A stretch of 64,000 nucleotides of DNA from Berberis thunbergii (GCA_003290165.1 QNQO01008294.1:1-64000); one strand, 5' to 3'. Numbered from the stretch's first letter, positions 22,935-34,533 are shown. A program made the numbers and translations. The notes: a model not told the origin generated them from the letters alone.

Positions 22935-23538
22935 GCCACGGCTGTGATTTTGCTGCAGCAGCAAAAAAATATATAAATTTTTTTTCGATTATATTAATTT
23001 GCAACGGTTTGAAACCGTTGCAACAAAACAGATTTTTTTTTTGAATTTTGTTTTAATTGCCAACGGCTTACAACTGTGGTTACAGCTTGCCACGACTAGA
23101 AACCGTGGGCGTTCTTCATAAGTTGCTACGGCTTAAAACCGTGGCCAAGGTTAGCCACGGCTAAAAACTGTTGCTATCACGTTTGCCACGGCTTAAAACC
23201 GTGGCCAGGGTTAGCCACGGCTACAAACCGTTGCTACCTTGTTAGACACGGTTTATAACCGTTGCTAATATCTACACTTTGCCACGGCTAAAAACCGTGG
23301 CTATTTTTGCCACGGCTAAAAACCGTTGCTATTGTTCTTGCAACGGTTTAGAACCGTGGCTAAATGCTGAAAATCACCTCCCCCATTCAAGCATAAAACC
23401 GTTGCTACAATGTTTAGCAACGGTTTATAGCCGTTACAAGGAATTTCGCGACGCCTCTGTAGCCCACGGCTCTTAGCCGTGACAATGGCTTACGCCCACG
23501 GTATAAAACCGTTGCTAATGGGGGTTTTTGGTGTAGTG
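22935..23538. repeat. Right subterminal repeat array of the CACTA element
   Basis: Units such as GCCACGGCTAAAAACCGTGG and GCAACGGTTTATAGCCGTT occur in both orientations up to the CACTA end at 23538. They are homologous to the left array. Confidence 0.8.
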
Positions 23539-25256
23539 ATAATTAGGCTATTTTAAGTACCATATTTCTATATATATTTTTAGCTATTACTTGTTAATTA
23601 TGGTACTAATTGCTATTTTCATGTTTGTGTTGGTTTCCAATTACAATATTTTAAAATAGAAGCAACTTGGCAATTTTAGGAATACTAATTGCACAAGGAA
23701 TTCACACAAGCAAGGAAACCACACCAACAAGAAAACCACAGAAAGAGGAAAACAAGAATAAAAGGGGGAAGATACCTGGCTTTGAGGGACGATCCAACAA
23801 CCCATCCAGCAATAGCATTCATCCATTGCCAAGCCCTAACCCACCATCTCAGACTTTTCTTCATCATCATCCATGCTTACAAACCCTAGCCGCCGTCACA
23901 CAGAATCCATCCCATCCACGGCTGCCATCACCCATCATATGTTTCATCTCTCAGATTCTAAGTCCCTAACTCTCGCTGTGAATCGTCCCCATACATCGCT
24001 CTATTTCGTTCCCATCACAGCCGCACAAACCTTTTCACCGTTTTCATTTCTCTCTCGATCGCCACCGTCTCAGTCCCTGTTTTTCCCTTCTCGTTCTCAG
24101 CCAAAACCCTCATCTCAATCCTCTCTCACTGTCCCTGATTGTTGCCACCCATCGCCACCTCGCCAGCAACCAAACATCATCAGCACTTCACTCCTTCGAT
24201 GTCCATCGTCATCCCCTCACTCACATCATCTTCTCACTGGAGAAAGGAGCTGAAACAGATAAAATTCGCGAGAGGACGGTGAAGGAGCAGATCGCGAAGA
24301 GAAAGAGGATTCTCTTCTGCTATTCGCACCCCAGCTTCTACTCAGTACCACCACGAATCAGTGTTTTGTTTTCATCTCTAAACATCTATTTCTCTTAATT
24401 TTAGTTTGATTATTGATTATGGATTACTGTTTGAACATAATTAATATGTCTAGCTAAACTCCTCTTAGTTAGGGGTGGATTTGAAGCCCCGAATATGTGT
24501 TTTATAAATTAATTGAATTTAATCTTCCTTGCTATTAATGATTGTGTTTTGCTTAACTGCTTTATAGAAAAATTTTCTTTGTATGTTTGTTAAGGTGGCC
24601 AACTTAGTAAGCATGCTAGGATCTAGAGCTAGAGTATAGGAGAGTTTCACCTAATTGTTATAATCCTATATTCACAAGTAGTAAATACCAAGGATCGTTG
24701 GTAAGGTTAAGTAGAAGCTTAGGCAAGAACAAGATGTTGATCATACTTGTAATTGCCTAGTCAGTGTTCATATTTTCCACAAAACTTAATGATCTTAGAT
24801 TGCTATTTAACTTGCGATTCCTGTTTAGATAGCATGATAAGAATAGTTTGAAAGCGACGCTTAGTTTAATTCAATGAACTTGGAAAAATAATAAGATTAA
24901 TGCGGTGCGATCACGGTTAGTCTTGAGCATTGTCTCTCACGAGTTAGCAAGTGATTATTGAATATTAATTTATAAGCATATGTTTGGTGTGTGGAGATAA
25001 ACCCTTAGATAATTTCTCATTTTTGTCATCTCTTTAGTTTATTATCTTTACATTAATTTTCGTAGTTATTTTCATAATTTAATTTTGAAAATTCAATCCC
25101 CTTTTATTTAATTAATTAGGTTGTTAGTTGTTTTTTTAGTTATTATTAGTGTAATTGACAACCCTCTAATCCCCGGTCTAGAACGATCCCTACTTATTCT
25201 ATACTATAAATTACAAAGCAAGGTATTAAGTTGTGTGCTACTAAAATTGCACATCA

Positions 25257-25608
25257 TTTGTCCGCTTGTGCATCGTTGTCGTGCAGTCTGCAGCTCTGTG
25301 GGTGAAGTGGAGAATGAGATGAATAGAATAGATGCTGGGAGGATTTGATCATTTGGGGGTATCAGGGTTAGAAACAAATTTTGTTCTACCCAATCACATT
25401 AAGGCACGTGTAAAGAGGTTTATGTTATCGAATCGGAACCAAACCATTTTAAAATATAATTTAGGAACCAGATCTGAACTGTTTTAGAATGGTTTCGGAA
25501 CCGACCCGAATCGTTTCATAATTTATAAAATAAAAATTGAACTGTTTGGAGTAAAACGGTCTGGTTCGGTTTGAATCCACGGTTCCTCAACCCGTTTGCC
25601 CACCCCTA
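25257..25608. other. Right part of the hAT-like element
   Basis: After the TTTGT duplication the hAT sequence resumes and ends at the inverted terminus TGCCCACCCCTA. A short stretch (ATTTGGGGGTATCAGGGTTAGAAA at 25352-25375) resembles one left of the insertion (near 3423-3450). This implies a small internal duplication older than the retrotransposon insertion. Confidence 0.6.
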
Positions 25609-25616
25609 ACGTTATG

Positions 25617-26249
25617 TTGCATGCTAGATCCGTGCTATCTTCTTACCTAGTGATTCTTGCGACATACATGTATGAAAAGAAAAAAAATTTAAGCATTTAT
25701 GATAATCATACATATATGTTTGATTACCTAATGACTACAGTAACAAATAAGTTAATCCCTATCTACTATTTTTCCTATCCTGTAAGAAGCTCCATGGAAA
25801 GTAGTCTTTCAGGTCTTTGCAAATGAGGACCTTCCTACATCGATGTTTTATTCTTATTTCTAGTATGTCTGATATGTGGATATTTCTTCATTATTGTCTT
25901 CTTGATAAATTTTCAGGCATGAAGATAGAGTTTGTCAATACATGTTCTCAGCCTTTTGAAGATGGTAACATTGCAGTGTAATTGCTATCATCCTACGTAC
26001 ATGGTTGGATTATATGTACCGTGTACTTATTTTGGAAGATCCATGTATTGACTTATTTTGGATTCTATGTATTGTATTGATGAGATTTAATTATTTTGTA
26101 AGAACCATGTATTGACAGTTGCACTTTTATATACATAGTTGGATTATATTAATGTTGTGATTTTTATATAGTTAAGTTCTATTTACTATTGCAATTTTAT
26201 ATAGTTGGATTGCATATAAGTAGCAAATACATATTGCAAATGATACGTG
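25617..26249. other. Flank of the hAT insertion, probably old intron of the AVT1-like locus
   Basis: Starts after the right target duplication. The sequence would follow directly on the donor at 2594 if the nest were absent. I looked for the next AVT1 exon (VVNPFTKYAL type) and did not find it. A TTTTCAG acceptor at 25910-25918 opens a short frame (MKIEFVNTCSQPFEDGNIAV, stop at about 25979-25981) that I cannot assign. Confidence 0.4.
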
Positions 26250-26499
26250 AAGCTAAAAGCAATGAGCATAAAAAAAATTGTCGAAAATACTATTACAACA
26301 TTTTATAAATGCTATTAAATGTACACTTTTAATAGCATTCCAGAAACGCTATTAAAGGTACACTTTTAATAGCGTTCCAAAAACGCTATAATAAAGTGAG
26401 ACTTTTAATAGCGTGGGTTGACACAACGTGTCTGATAACGCTCTCTTATCCTATAATAGTGATTTTGGCACGCTATAAATGACGATTTGTGGGGTAGTG
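26250..26499. mobile_element. CACTA-type right end with GCTATTAA-rich subterminal repeats
   Basis: Repeats of ACGCTATTAAAGGTACACTT and TTAATAGCGTTCC in both orientations lead to GATTTGTGGGGTAGTG, an inverted CACTA terminus (complement CACTACCCCACAAATC) at 26499. No matching left terminus was seen, so the element is truncated or its partner end is beyond recognition. Confidence 0.5.
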
Positions 26500-26518
26500 C
26501 AAATTTGAATTTGGTTCT

Positions 26519-29500
26519 TGTAACACCCCTAAATTTCATAAAGTTAATTTATTTTATTTTGAATTAAATAAAATAGAGTTACATTTAATTGAATTTAAAT
26601 TTCAAATTTTAAGGGTTTTATTTTGTTATTTTAAAGGGTGGGTGCCCTCAAAATTCTAGTGGGGGCAATTAGCCACCCAATCATAAGAGAAAGCCCTTTT
26701 TCTTCTTCTTCCTTCTTTCCTTCTGTGTTTTTTTTCTTCTTCTGTTCATTGGCAGCGTGCATGCTCTCTGATCGAGCTTCGCAGCTGATCCCACCGCCCC
26801 AGACTTCTTCCTTTCTCCTTCCTCTCTCGTCCCTCTCCTTCCCGTTTGATTTCATTGCTGGAAGACAGAGATAGATGACTGCCAAGATGGCGCAGTCGAT
26901 TGGGGCTACCTTGCGGGCGATCGCAAACGAGAGTGGGACTGAGCGTGGCATTGTGTGGATATGTTGCGCAATCATTTGTGACTTCATCAGGTGAGTTTTT
27001 TCTTTCATTCTCCTTTTTATACTTCTGTATGAAGTTGAGAATGTTGGGTTTGTTGATTAGATTAAAATTTATGAGATTTGTGTTCCTGTCTAATTGTTTG
27101 TGTGAGGTTCAATCCAATTGGTTGGGATTGTTTGGGTTATCGAGTGATTGATTGGGATTGTTGATGAATGTTTTGATATTCAATCATATCATATGATCAG
27201 ATAATATCTTTACTGTCTTGCATGTTGTTAAACTTGTCAACCACGATGAAATTATTTTGTTGATTTTGTTTATATTCCTGTTATGAATGAGGAATCGCCT
27301 CAATTAATTTCATTGCATTTATGCCATGTTATCACAAATTTTGAATGCACAATACAACATTTAACTCACTCATTTTAATTGAGGTTGCAAAAATCTGGCA
27401 AGCTCATGTTGTATCGGTCTACCCCTGTTTTAGTTCTCACCTTCCTCATTATGTTGGGATGGAGGTATCTTTGCTTGATTAGGAAGATCTAGGTCGAGGT
27501 TGAATGTTGGGGAGGATTTCAACCAAGGTAGAGAGATTTCAACTCAGGTATCAAATACTAAAGATTAAGAAATGGGGCTAGTTTCTCTTCTAATGAGATT
27601 TTGGCCCCTGGTACCATGGTGCTATCACCAAAGTACTTGCTCATGTTCTTAGCATCTTTATGCCTGTGCATTGGTCCAATTCCTCTTTTGATTAGTTGTA
27701 GGGTCAATGTTCTAGACGTCCATCATTTTTCATTATACTAATAATGATGATGGTTTTGGTTTGAGGTTTTTGGTTCTCTTTTGACTATCATGCTAGTTTC
27801 AAGGGGATGTTTGTTTTTTACGCAAACTTTTGACTGAAGAAGAAATCAATCGTCCTGGCTCTTAATGAAAACAAATGCCACCCATATGTCACTAGTGTGA
27901 TCTTCTCACACACGATTATCTTGAGGACATTATGCAATAATAAAGTATAATGAACATATCTTTATGGGTAATATATCCCACTCCTTATGATATTTTTGGA
28001 TCCACAGTTACTAGTTCATCTAGAAGAATCCAACAAACCTTGGGGTCTTTGAATAGTTGATCAAACATTTAACTTTTGTTGCCAAACACTTAAGTGTCGG
28101 GTCAAGGTTCTTTAACTGTTGTAAGGGGAATTTAGAGTTGTATTTTGAGTATATGTCTATCAAACCAATGTTGTCAAGAGCATGATTCAGGTGAGAAATC
28201 ACAAGAACCCTTGGTCGTCTCCTTCAAGTAAGTGTTGGCTTTAGAGAGAGTCAACCGTCTATATGAAGGAAATAGACTTGCCATGGCAAGAAACAACTTT
28301 GCAAATGTGGCATGTGTCATTTCCTATGAAAAGATCCCGCCTAGGTTGATTTTATGATGTATGAATTTCATATGAGAGCCATATTTTCAAGCAAACTGCT
28401 TGAGTGGATATTTTATCTCAATTTGAAGGATAAAAATGAAATAATGAATAACGTGACTCAATTCTGATCAGATTTGTTCTGTTACTACGAGCCTGAATGT
28501 AAGGCCTAATTGTTGATGTAAGTGTCTCTAATTTTTGTGCTTGGGCGGAAGTTTCTGCCATGGAGCCTAGTTTCCTTATTACTACTTATATTTAATTATG
28601 TAAGCGTGATTGAGGTTTAGTAGAGGAGTTAAGGGTCTGATTTTTGGGTTTGTGTCTTTGTAATAGTTTAGGTAAGAAATGTGTGAACTTTACACCTTTG
28701 ATTTATGAGGCTTGAATGGAAATGATGGGCTTCATTTCAGGTAATCCGTTATGAGATTTTATGCATGTTTGAGAATGAGGTTGCCTTATTTGTGGTGTTT
28801 TGTAATGCAAATGTGCGATTTTCACTATTTTGATTTGTTTGATGTGTGAGTTTTTCCTAGCTTGTTGGGTTCATGTTTTGGGTATTTGCATGATCCTAGC
28901 TTGTTGGGTTCATGTTTATGACTTAAATTTGATTGTTATGCAGATTGTTTTGCTGAAAAGAATTTATTTCTTGTATTAAATAGGTTTTGATCCCCGCTCT
29001 ATAACAAAAAGTTTGTATATGAAAATGTTAGTTGCCCAAAAAAATGTAGGTGGGTACGGTTGTGGATTGATTTTTGAATGACAAAGTGTCATTGTGAGAG
29101 AAAACTAAAATATCAAAAATAAATGATATTGATAAACTTTGATTCCTGAAAATTTAATCACTTGGAATTGTATATCACTTAGAACTACCACACCGCTTCT
29201 TGTTTACTATTTTCCTTCTCTTATAGATAAACTAAATAACCTACGGGTCGTCTTGCGAAGGTGGGGCGCCTATTTCTTAAAGAGAAACTAAAATAACTTT
29301 CGGGTTAGTCTTGCGAAAATGAGGTGAATTTTTATGCCTAAGATAGGCTTTGATATTTATCCGTTAAAAAAGTGTGTTGTGACTTTATGCGCATTGATAA
29401 CGCAATAGTGAATTTTGTTACTCATATAGTTAGGAGTATCCGGGGATACATACCTGTATGTGATGTATCCCCACTTGGGCATGGATGACGGAGAAGTCAT

Positions 29501-30262
29501 CTTTTATATGAGAGAGGCATACGGGCATGTATGTTCGGCACGGAGGTGGTGCGAATGTGGTATCGTCTAAGTGATCAATCCATTAAAAATGAATCAAATT
29601 CAAATAATAATATGTGTAAGTCAAATATTGTACGAAGACAACTGTTTAATTAATAAATTACGTTTATATTGTTCCTAACCCTTTTCATGCAGGATGATAA
29701 GTCCATTAATATTTCTGCAGGTCAGACTTGGCATAGTAAACTTCTACAGTGTAAGTACAAGTAAATGCATATTTACTTATAAGGATGATGACATGATTGC
29801 CTCATTGAGGAACTAAATTCTTTGAACTGTGTTTTTCTTGCATGACACATTTGCCTCATTGAGGAACTACCTGTTGGTGTGGTTGTTTATTGTTTGTGCT
29901 TAGTTTGATGTTATCATGTGCAAATTTATTGATTTTGGGATGAAGATTACTCGCACCAGCTTTATTGCTGACCCAAGTGAGCTTTTGCTTCTTGGGTACA
30001 TTCCTTTGGGAATGTAGCTGATTAGCCTTTCAGATTTAGAGACTTTTGAGAAGTGTTACTGGAGTTCCGCTAGTGGGGCTAGCAACGTCAGTCTTTCCTA
30101 GTTAGAGTTTTTATTTGTTTTAGTAATTAAATCATGTTTAAGTTGTTGTTGCTGAATGTTTATATTGTTATTGAATTTCACATCCCGAGTTTTGGGGAAA
30201 TGGATAATCCTTCGTGGATTTTTGGATTTTCGTTTTCTTCAAAAAAAAATCGGGGCGTGACA
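26519..30262 (+). mobile_element. Long LTR-like unit, probable solo LTR (3.74 kb) with target duplication
   Basis: Starts TGTAACACCCCTAAATT, ends CGGGGCGTGACA, and is flanked by perfect GTTCT repeats (26514-26518 and 30263-30267). TGTAACACCCC...GGGGCGTGACA is a common end pair of long plant Ty3/gypsy LTRs. I found no primer binding site, gag or pol inside and no internal LTR repeat. A solo LTR made by recombination between two LTRs fits best. A small non-autonomous element is the alternative. The C/T-rich 26690-26870 part looks like the transcript start zone; frames there are not genes. A repeated TCCTAGCTTGTTGGGTTCATG pair lies at 28854-28912. Confidence 0.7.
29442..29472. repeat. Perfect 10-bp hairpin within the LTR-like unit
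   Basis: GGGGATACAT and ATGTATCCCC are separated by 11 bases. It could act in RNA folding or termination, but this is only a structural observation. Confidence 0.6.
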
Positions 30263-30267
30263 GTTCT

Positions 30268-32700
30268 CTAAAATATTTTGCCTCTAAATAGGTTTTGGCT
30301 CTTAATTTAAATTTTGGTCATCTATAATTTATTTTTTGATATAGTTCATTTGCCCCATAACTTGAGCTTAGTCCACTTTCTTGGACTTCAACCATCTTAG
30401 ACTTGTTTTCTTGAAGCATTGACAATGTTTGGCCGACTTTCATATCTTTAATTTTATTCTCTTGAGTTGACTTCGTCTTTGGTTGACTTTACTAGAGCAT
30501 GACTTGATTTGTTATTCTTGGATTGACACCTTTGGTTGAGCCTTTATAGTCGCATTTGAATGATCAAATTTCATTGATCACTCACAACCTAATATGCGCG
30601 ACTTTATAATTCAGTCATACATTTTTACAATGTCGCTTGACTTAATCTATATTATTTTTACAAGCTTAACCAATATTCGTTTTTGTTCTAATCCACAAAT
30701 AACATTTTCACTGGCCAAATTAGTCCTAGTCTATATACAGGAATTGCCTACAACAATGGGTACGGAATCCAACCCTAGTATTTGCAATCTCTCTAAACTC
30801 TCATTAACTTGAGCACAAAAGTATTTTTGTAAGTACACTTCTCGTCTGGTCAAAATCTAGTTCGTACAAGAGCAACACAGTTTATCCAGTAGTACACATC
30901 CAACCCGTGGATATTCATTCAGCAGCAATACAGTCAATCTAGTCGGAAGCATCCAACCTGTGGATCCGATCCTTGTCGAAACATCTCGAGGAAAACAACA
31001 TTGTCCTGACAAACTCCTCTAAAAATTTCAGAAAACTAAAAGAAAAAGGTAAAGGAATTTAAATGCCAAACATAAAGATGTAAAATAAAAATTAAAAAAA
31101 ATAATTTAAATAAATAAGACACATAATCAAAGTAATTAATGTGATTAATTACTTCACCTCGAGTTATTGAAATCTATAGACGGTAGCGTTTTAAGAAGAA
31201 AACTAATGATAAAGAGAAATCAAACGAAAATAACAATGAATTGGTATATCAAAACTAAACTAAACCTTACTGGATAACCCATATATAAAGTGTTTCTTTT
31301 ATTCGATTTTACTTTAGATATATAATCTATGGGTATGTTTGATTAGCCATTTTCCTTCAGAATTCATTCCCTTGTTATGTGGATTACTGTTGTTTGATTG
31401 TCTATTTACTGATAGGAAATTTATTCTTCACAAAATTGTTTTCTCACTACTTATGGAAATCCAACCGAAGGGGAGACATCAAATCGAATTCACGAAAATG
31501 GTTTCAATTTCCCTATGATGAATTTCATTGGTCATTAGAGGCAATGACAAAAATCAACAAGAACATGTAGGTATGAGAATTTGAAAGGGAGCCTAATATG
31601 TAAAAAGATTGAAATAAATAGCAGACAAACATAGACGTAGTTTAGAGTCCATAAGTAGATCCTCACACCACCTTTTCGAACACACCCTCCCATAATGTAT
31701 TGGAAACTCCAATGTATGGTCAATTGTCATGCCGCTTAGATTTTCTAGTTTGGTTGGATTACAAAATGGTATATATAGTGTAAAATTTGGGTTGTTGACC
31801 ATTTGTATTTATTTATTAATCCATGTCTGAAAGCTACATGATTAACCCTATAGGGCTAACCAAGCCACGCCCCACTTAATATCGTTGTTGCCTCCATCTC
31901 GCATGGAGACTTGCTTTCGCTCTGGTCCATCGCCTCCACCTCACATGAAGACTTTCTTTCGCTTCATTCCGGTTCAATCCATCTAAGCAGCTACATTCAA
32001 TGCCACAAGGTTTATCAACAATGGAGCACATGTCCTCCTAATAAACGGGCAAAAACTCACAAAATACTAACAAAATGATTATCAATAACTAAGAATGTGA
32101 TTTCTAATTAGATAAAGAAGTTATAATTTTCATTAAGAACTAAATAGATTGCTTATTGGAGTCAAAAGTTAGAATTTTCATTAAGAACTAAAATGATTGC
32201 TTATTGGAGTCAGAAGTTTTGTTTCTAGTTAGAAGCTAAGTAAAAGCAAAACCAAACAGTCAAAGTTTTGATTATTAATTAGAAGCATAAACAAACTTCC
32301 CCTAAAATAGATTAGATAGCAACAAATTAGATCGAAATTACAATAAACAAATAAAAAATAAATGTTTGAATTCAAACCATTTTGAATTTCAAATTTTTAT
32401 TAATCAAACAAAATGGTGTCTCTCTCCCCAATCTCCTTGTGAATCTATCTTACAATTCAGATAGGCCTTTTTGTTTGTCCTACGTGGCATGAGAAAGTTT
32501 ATGTCTTTGGTGGTCAGCACTTAAGTGAAAAATTTATAGTCTCGACTCTAAAACTCCCACTCTCTCACTCTCTGCACAAATCTCCTACTTTCTCAAACTC
32601 GGCTCTCATTTCTCACCTCTACTCCAAAATGAACCCATCTTCTCTTCCGAAAAATCAACCAAATCAACCACTTTCCTCAAACAAAGGTTTTCTCTTCAAG
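30268..32700. other. Gene-poor AT-rich region
   Basis: No recognised coding sequence or RNA gene. A near-duplicate phrase (AGTTAGAATTTTCATTAAGAACTAAA...GATTGCTTATTGGAGTCA) occurs twice at 32108-32218. The end of the region becomes C/T-rich, and from 32628 contains a short frame MNPSSLPKNQPNQPLSSNKG that runs to a GTAAGT donor at 32701. It could be the leader of a captured or old gene. Confidence 0.4.
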
Positions 32701-33700
32701 GTAAGTTTTTTTTCCCTCTCCTTTTCGATTTCTCTTCTCATTCTCTGTTTTTTTTTCTTCAATCAACTTCCCATTGAAGAAATTTGTTGTTGATGCTTTG
32801 TTGAAGATTTGGATTTAGGTTATGAAAAAAAAAAAGGAATTTCAACCATGTGTGTTAGATTCTTTTGCTTCAACGTATCAAGGTCAATTTTTTTCCCCTC
32901 TCCTTTTGGATTTCTCTTCTCATTCTCTATTTTTTTTTTCTTCAATCAACTTCCCATTGAAGAAATCTGTTGTTGATGCTTTGTTGAAATTATTTGGATT
33001 TAGGTTTGAAAAAAAAAAAAATAACTTTAGGGATTTCAACCATGTGTGTGTTTGATTTGGGGGTTTCAACCATAGAAGGATATTAGGGAAGGGGTGCTTT
33101 GTTTTTTTGAAAAATTTTGAAATCTCAGATTTTTGGGATTCTTTTGCTTCAACGTATCAAGGTAAGTTTTTTTCCCCTCTCCTTTTAAATTTCTCTTCTC
33201 ATTCTCTGTTTTTTTTTTTTTTTTTTTTTTCGAAATCAACTTCCCATTGAAGAAATATGTTGTTGATGCTTTGTTGAAGATTTGGATTTAGGTTTGGAAA
33301 AAAAAAATTAAGGATTTCAACCATGTGTGTTTGATTCATTTGCTTCAATGTATCAAGGTAAGTTTTTTTTTCCCCTCTCCTTTTCGATTTCGATTCTCAT
33401 TCTCTATTTTTTTTTCTTCAATCAACTTCCCATTAAAGAAATCTGTTGTTGATGCTTTGTTGAAATTATTTGGATTTAGGTTTGGAACAAAAAAAAAATT
33501 GTTTAGGCATTTCAACCATGTGTGTGTTTGATTTGGGGATTTCAACCATGTGTGTTTGATTTGGGGGTTTAAACCATAGAAGGATATTAGGGAAGGGGTG
33601 TTTTGTTTTTTTGAAATCTCAAATTTTTGGGATTCTTTTGCTTCAGCGTATCAAGGTAAGTTTTTTTTTTTAAATCTCTGATTTTTTGGATTCTTTTGGT
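32701..33700 (+). repeat. Tandem array of 180-300 bp units with repeated splice-donor-like starts
   Basis: Units begin at 32701, 32883, 33162, 33358 and 33656. Each has GTAAGT (GTCAAT in the second), then a T-run, CCCCTCTCCTTTT, TTCTCATTCTCT, CAATCAACTTCCCATTGAAG, TTGTTGATGCTTTGTTGAA, GGATTTAGGTT, an A-run, TTTCAACCATGTGTG and TTGCTTCAACGTATCAAG. Unit lengths are 182, 279, 196 and 298 bp, with the fifth unit incomplete. The same leader-exon/intron boundary appears to have been duplicated several times. Confidence 0.75.
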
Positions 33701-33980
33701 TTATGGATGAAAGAAACTATTTGGAGATTAGTGATTGTTGATTAGTAGTTATTTCTAGATTGAAAATATTTTTGGGGTTTCGGTTTCGTGGTTTATAATT
33801 TAAATTGGCTTTATGTTTCATGTTTGATTATTTTGATCACATGAAATGGAATTCACGTTGTTAAGTTTTTGGAGTAACTTTTGTATGAGTTGTATGAATT
33901 GCAAGCATCTAGCAGGTTTTTATTTGAAGAATTATTGGAAGAATTTCGTCATATTTATTTGAACTTTTAATTACAACATT

Positions 33981-34533
33981 CTTCTTAATCAAAACCATAG
34001 ATTTGGGTAACTAAAGATGTGAGCTTTATTGATTTTTTCCCCTAATTTTGGTATGAGAAGTTATAGTTTGATCTACTCTTTTGGTGATGTAAATTAATTG
34101 GTTTGAAGTTAATGGAAGTTTGATTTTGAACCATAGTGAATGAAATAAATGTATTGATCATGAGATGATTTGAATGAATGTTTGGTTTTGAATTGGTTGA
34201 GAAATTGTGCGTATGATCTGACATGATTTTTTTTATGCAGAAGTTGATTATTATGAAAATGGGTTTTTCTTCTTAATCAAGACTTTTTATGCAAAAGTTG
34301 ATTGTTATGAAAATGGGTTTTTCTTCTTAATCAAGACCATAGATTTGGGTAACTAAAGATGTGAGCTTTATCGATTTTTTTTTTCTTCTAATGTTGGTAT
34401 GAGAAGTTATAGTTTGATCTGCTCATTTGGTGATGTAAATTGGTGGGTTTGAAGTTAATGGAAGTGTGATCATGAGATGATTTGACTGAATGCTTGGTTT
34501 TGAATTGGTTCAGAAATTTTGCTTATGATCTGA
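33981..34533 (+). repeat. Direct duplication of about 200 bp
   Basis: The block starting CTTCTTAATCAAAACCATAG at 33981 recurs from 34323 with small differences (GATTTGGGTAACTAAAGATG, GAGAAGTTATAGTTTGATCT and TTTGGTGATGTAAATTGGT occur in both). A shorter copy of TGAAAATGGGTTTTTCTTCT sits between them twice (34255 and 34310). It continues the local duplication pattern of the preceding array. Confidence 0.65.

Larger units (their letters stand above)
12987..23538. mobile_element. Pack-CACTA: non-autonomous CACTA element carrying host gene fragments
   Basis: Left end CACTACACCAAAAGG and right end TTTTTGGTGTAGTG form inverted CACTA termini, with the 3-bp target duplication ATA at 12984-12986 and 23539-23541. 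Dense subterminal repeats of the AACGGCTCAAAACCGTTGC type fill about 500 bp at the left and 600 bp at the right, as CACTA transposases require. The 10,552-bp body has no transposase or ORF2 signature. It contains in the same orientation exons with intact-looking introns from an ATAD1-like AAA ATPase, PUR3, a dienelactone-hydrolase-like gene and an ABC1/UbiB kinase, plus two unidentified exons. A leader-like segment precedes them. It therefore resembles Pack-type elements that capture genomic DNA. Confidence 0.85.
3496..25256 (+). mobile_element. Athila-like Ty3/gypsy LTR retrotransposon, heavily degraded and nested
   Basis: Two LTRs of about 1.73 kb (3496-5229; 12974-12986 plus 23542-25256) flank an internal region. 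TTTGT is duplicated on both sides (3491-3495 and 25257-25261), a clean 5-bp target duplication. The order is 5' LTR, primer binding site, gag remnant, foreign minus-strand element, last 80 codons of integrase, long non-coding spacer, polypurine tract and 3' LTR. Plant Athila elements have this arrangement, including the spacer after pol and the GGCGCCGTTG-type binding site. Protease, reverse transcriptase and RNase H are absent. The element cannot encode its own transposition. The two LTRs differ by scattered substitutions and small indels, so the insertion is not recent. Confidence 0.85.
12974..25256 (+). repeat. 3' LTR of the outer element, split by the CACTA insertion
   Basis: The first 13 bases (TGATAGGAGCATA) are at 12974-12986 and the remaining 1715 bases at 23542-25256. 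It ends TGCACATCA, then the TTTGT duplication. Compared with the 5' LTR there are scattered substitutions and small indels, such as a 4-bp CCCT absence near 23979. Confidence 0.85.
2600..25608. mobile_element. hAT-like non-autonomous element, split by nested insertions
   Basis: The termini are inverted copies of TAGGGGTGGGCA: 2600-2611 on the left and its complement ending at 25608 on the right. They are flanked by an 8-bp target duplication with one mismatch, ACGGTATG (2592-2599) and ACGTTATG (25609-25616). An 8-bp duplication is the hAT hallmark. Without the retrotransposon stack the element is only about 1.24 kb (2600-3495 plus 25262-25608). Its subterminal parts are rich in motifs such as CGGTTCGAATCGGTT and their complements. 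It has no transposase frame, so it would depend on an autonomous hAT. The left part contains a 123-codon open frame (2704-3075) that matches nothing I know. Confidence 0.75.

Noticed and set aside
12987..23538. Regular repeats of AACGG...CCGTT as a CRISPR-like array
   Set aside because: Spacing is irregular, units are inverted as well as direct, and they lie at CACTA ends in plant DNA; they are subterminal transposase sites.
26631..27008. 125-codon minus frame and the matching plus frame as a gene
   Set aside because: Inside the 3.74-kb LTR-like unit, C/T-rich leader composition, no motif.
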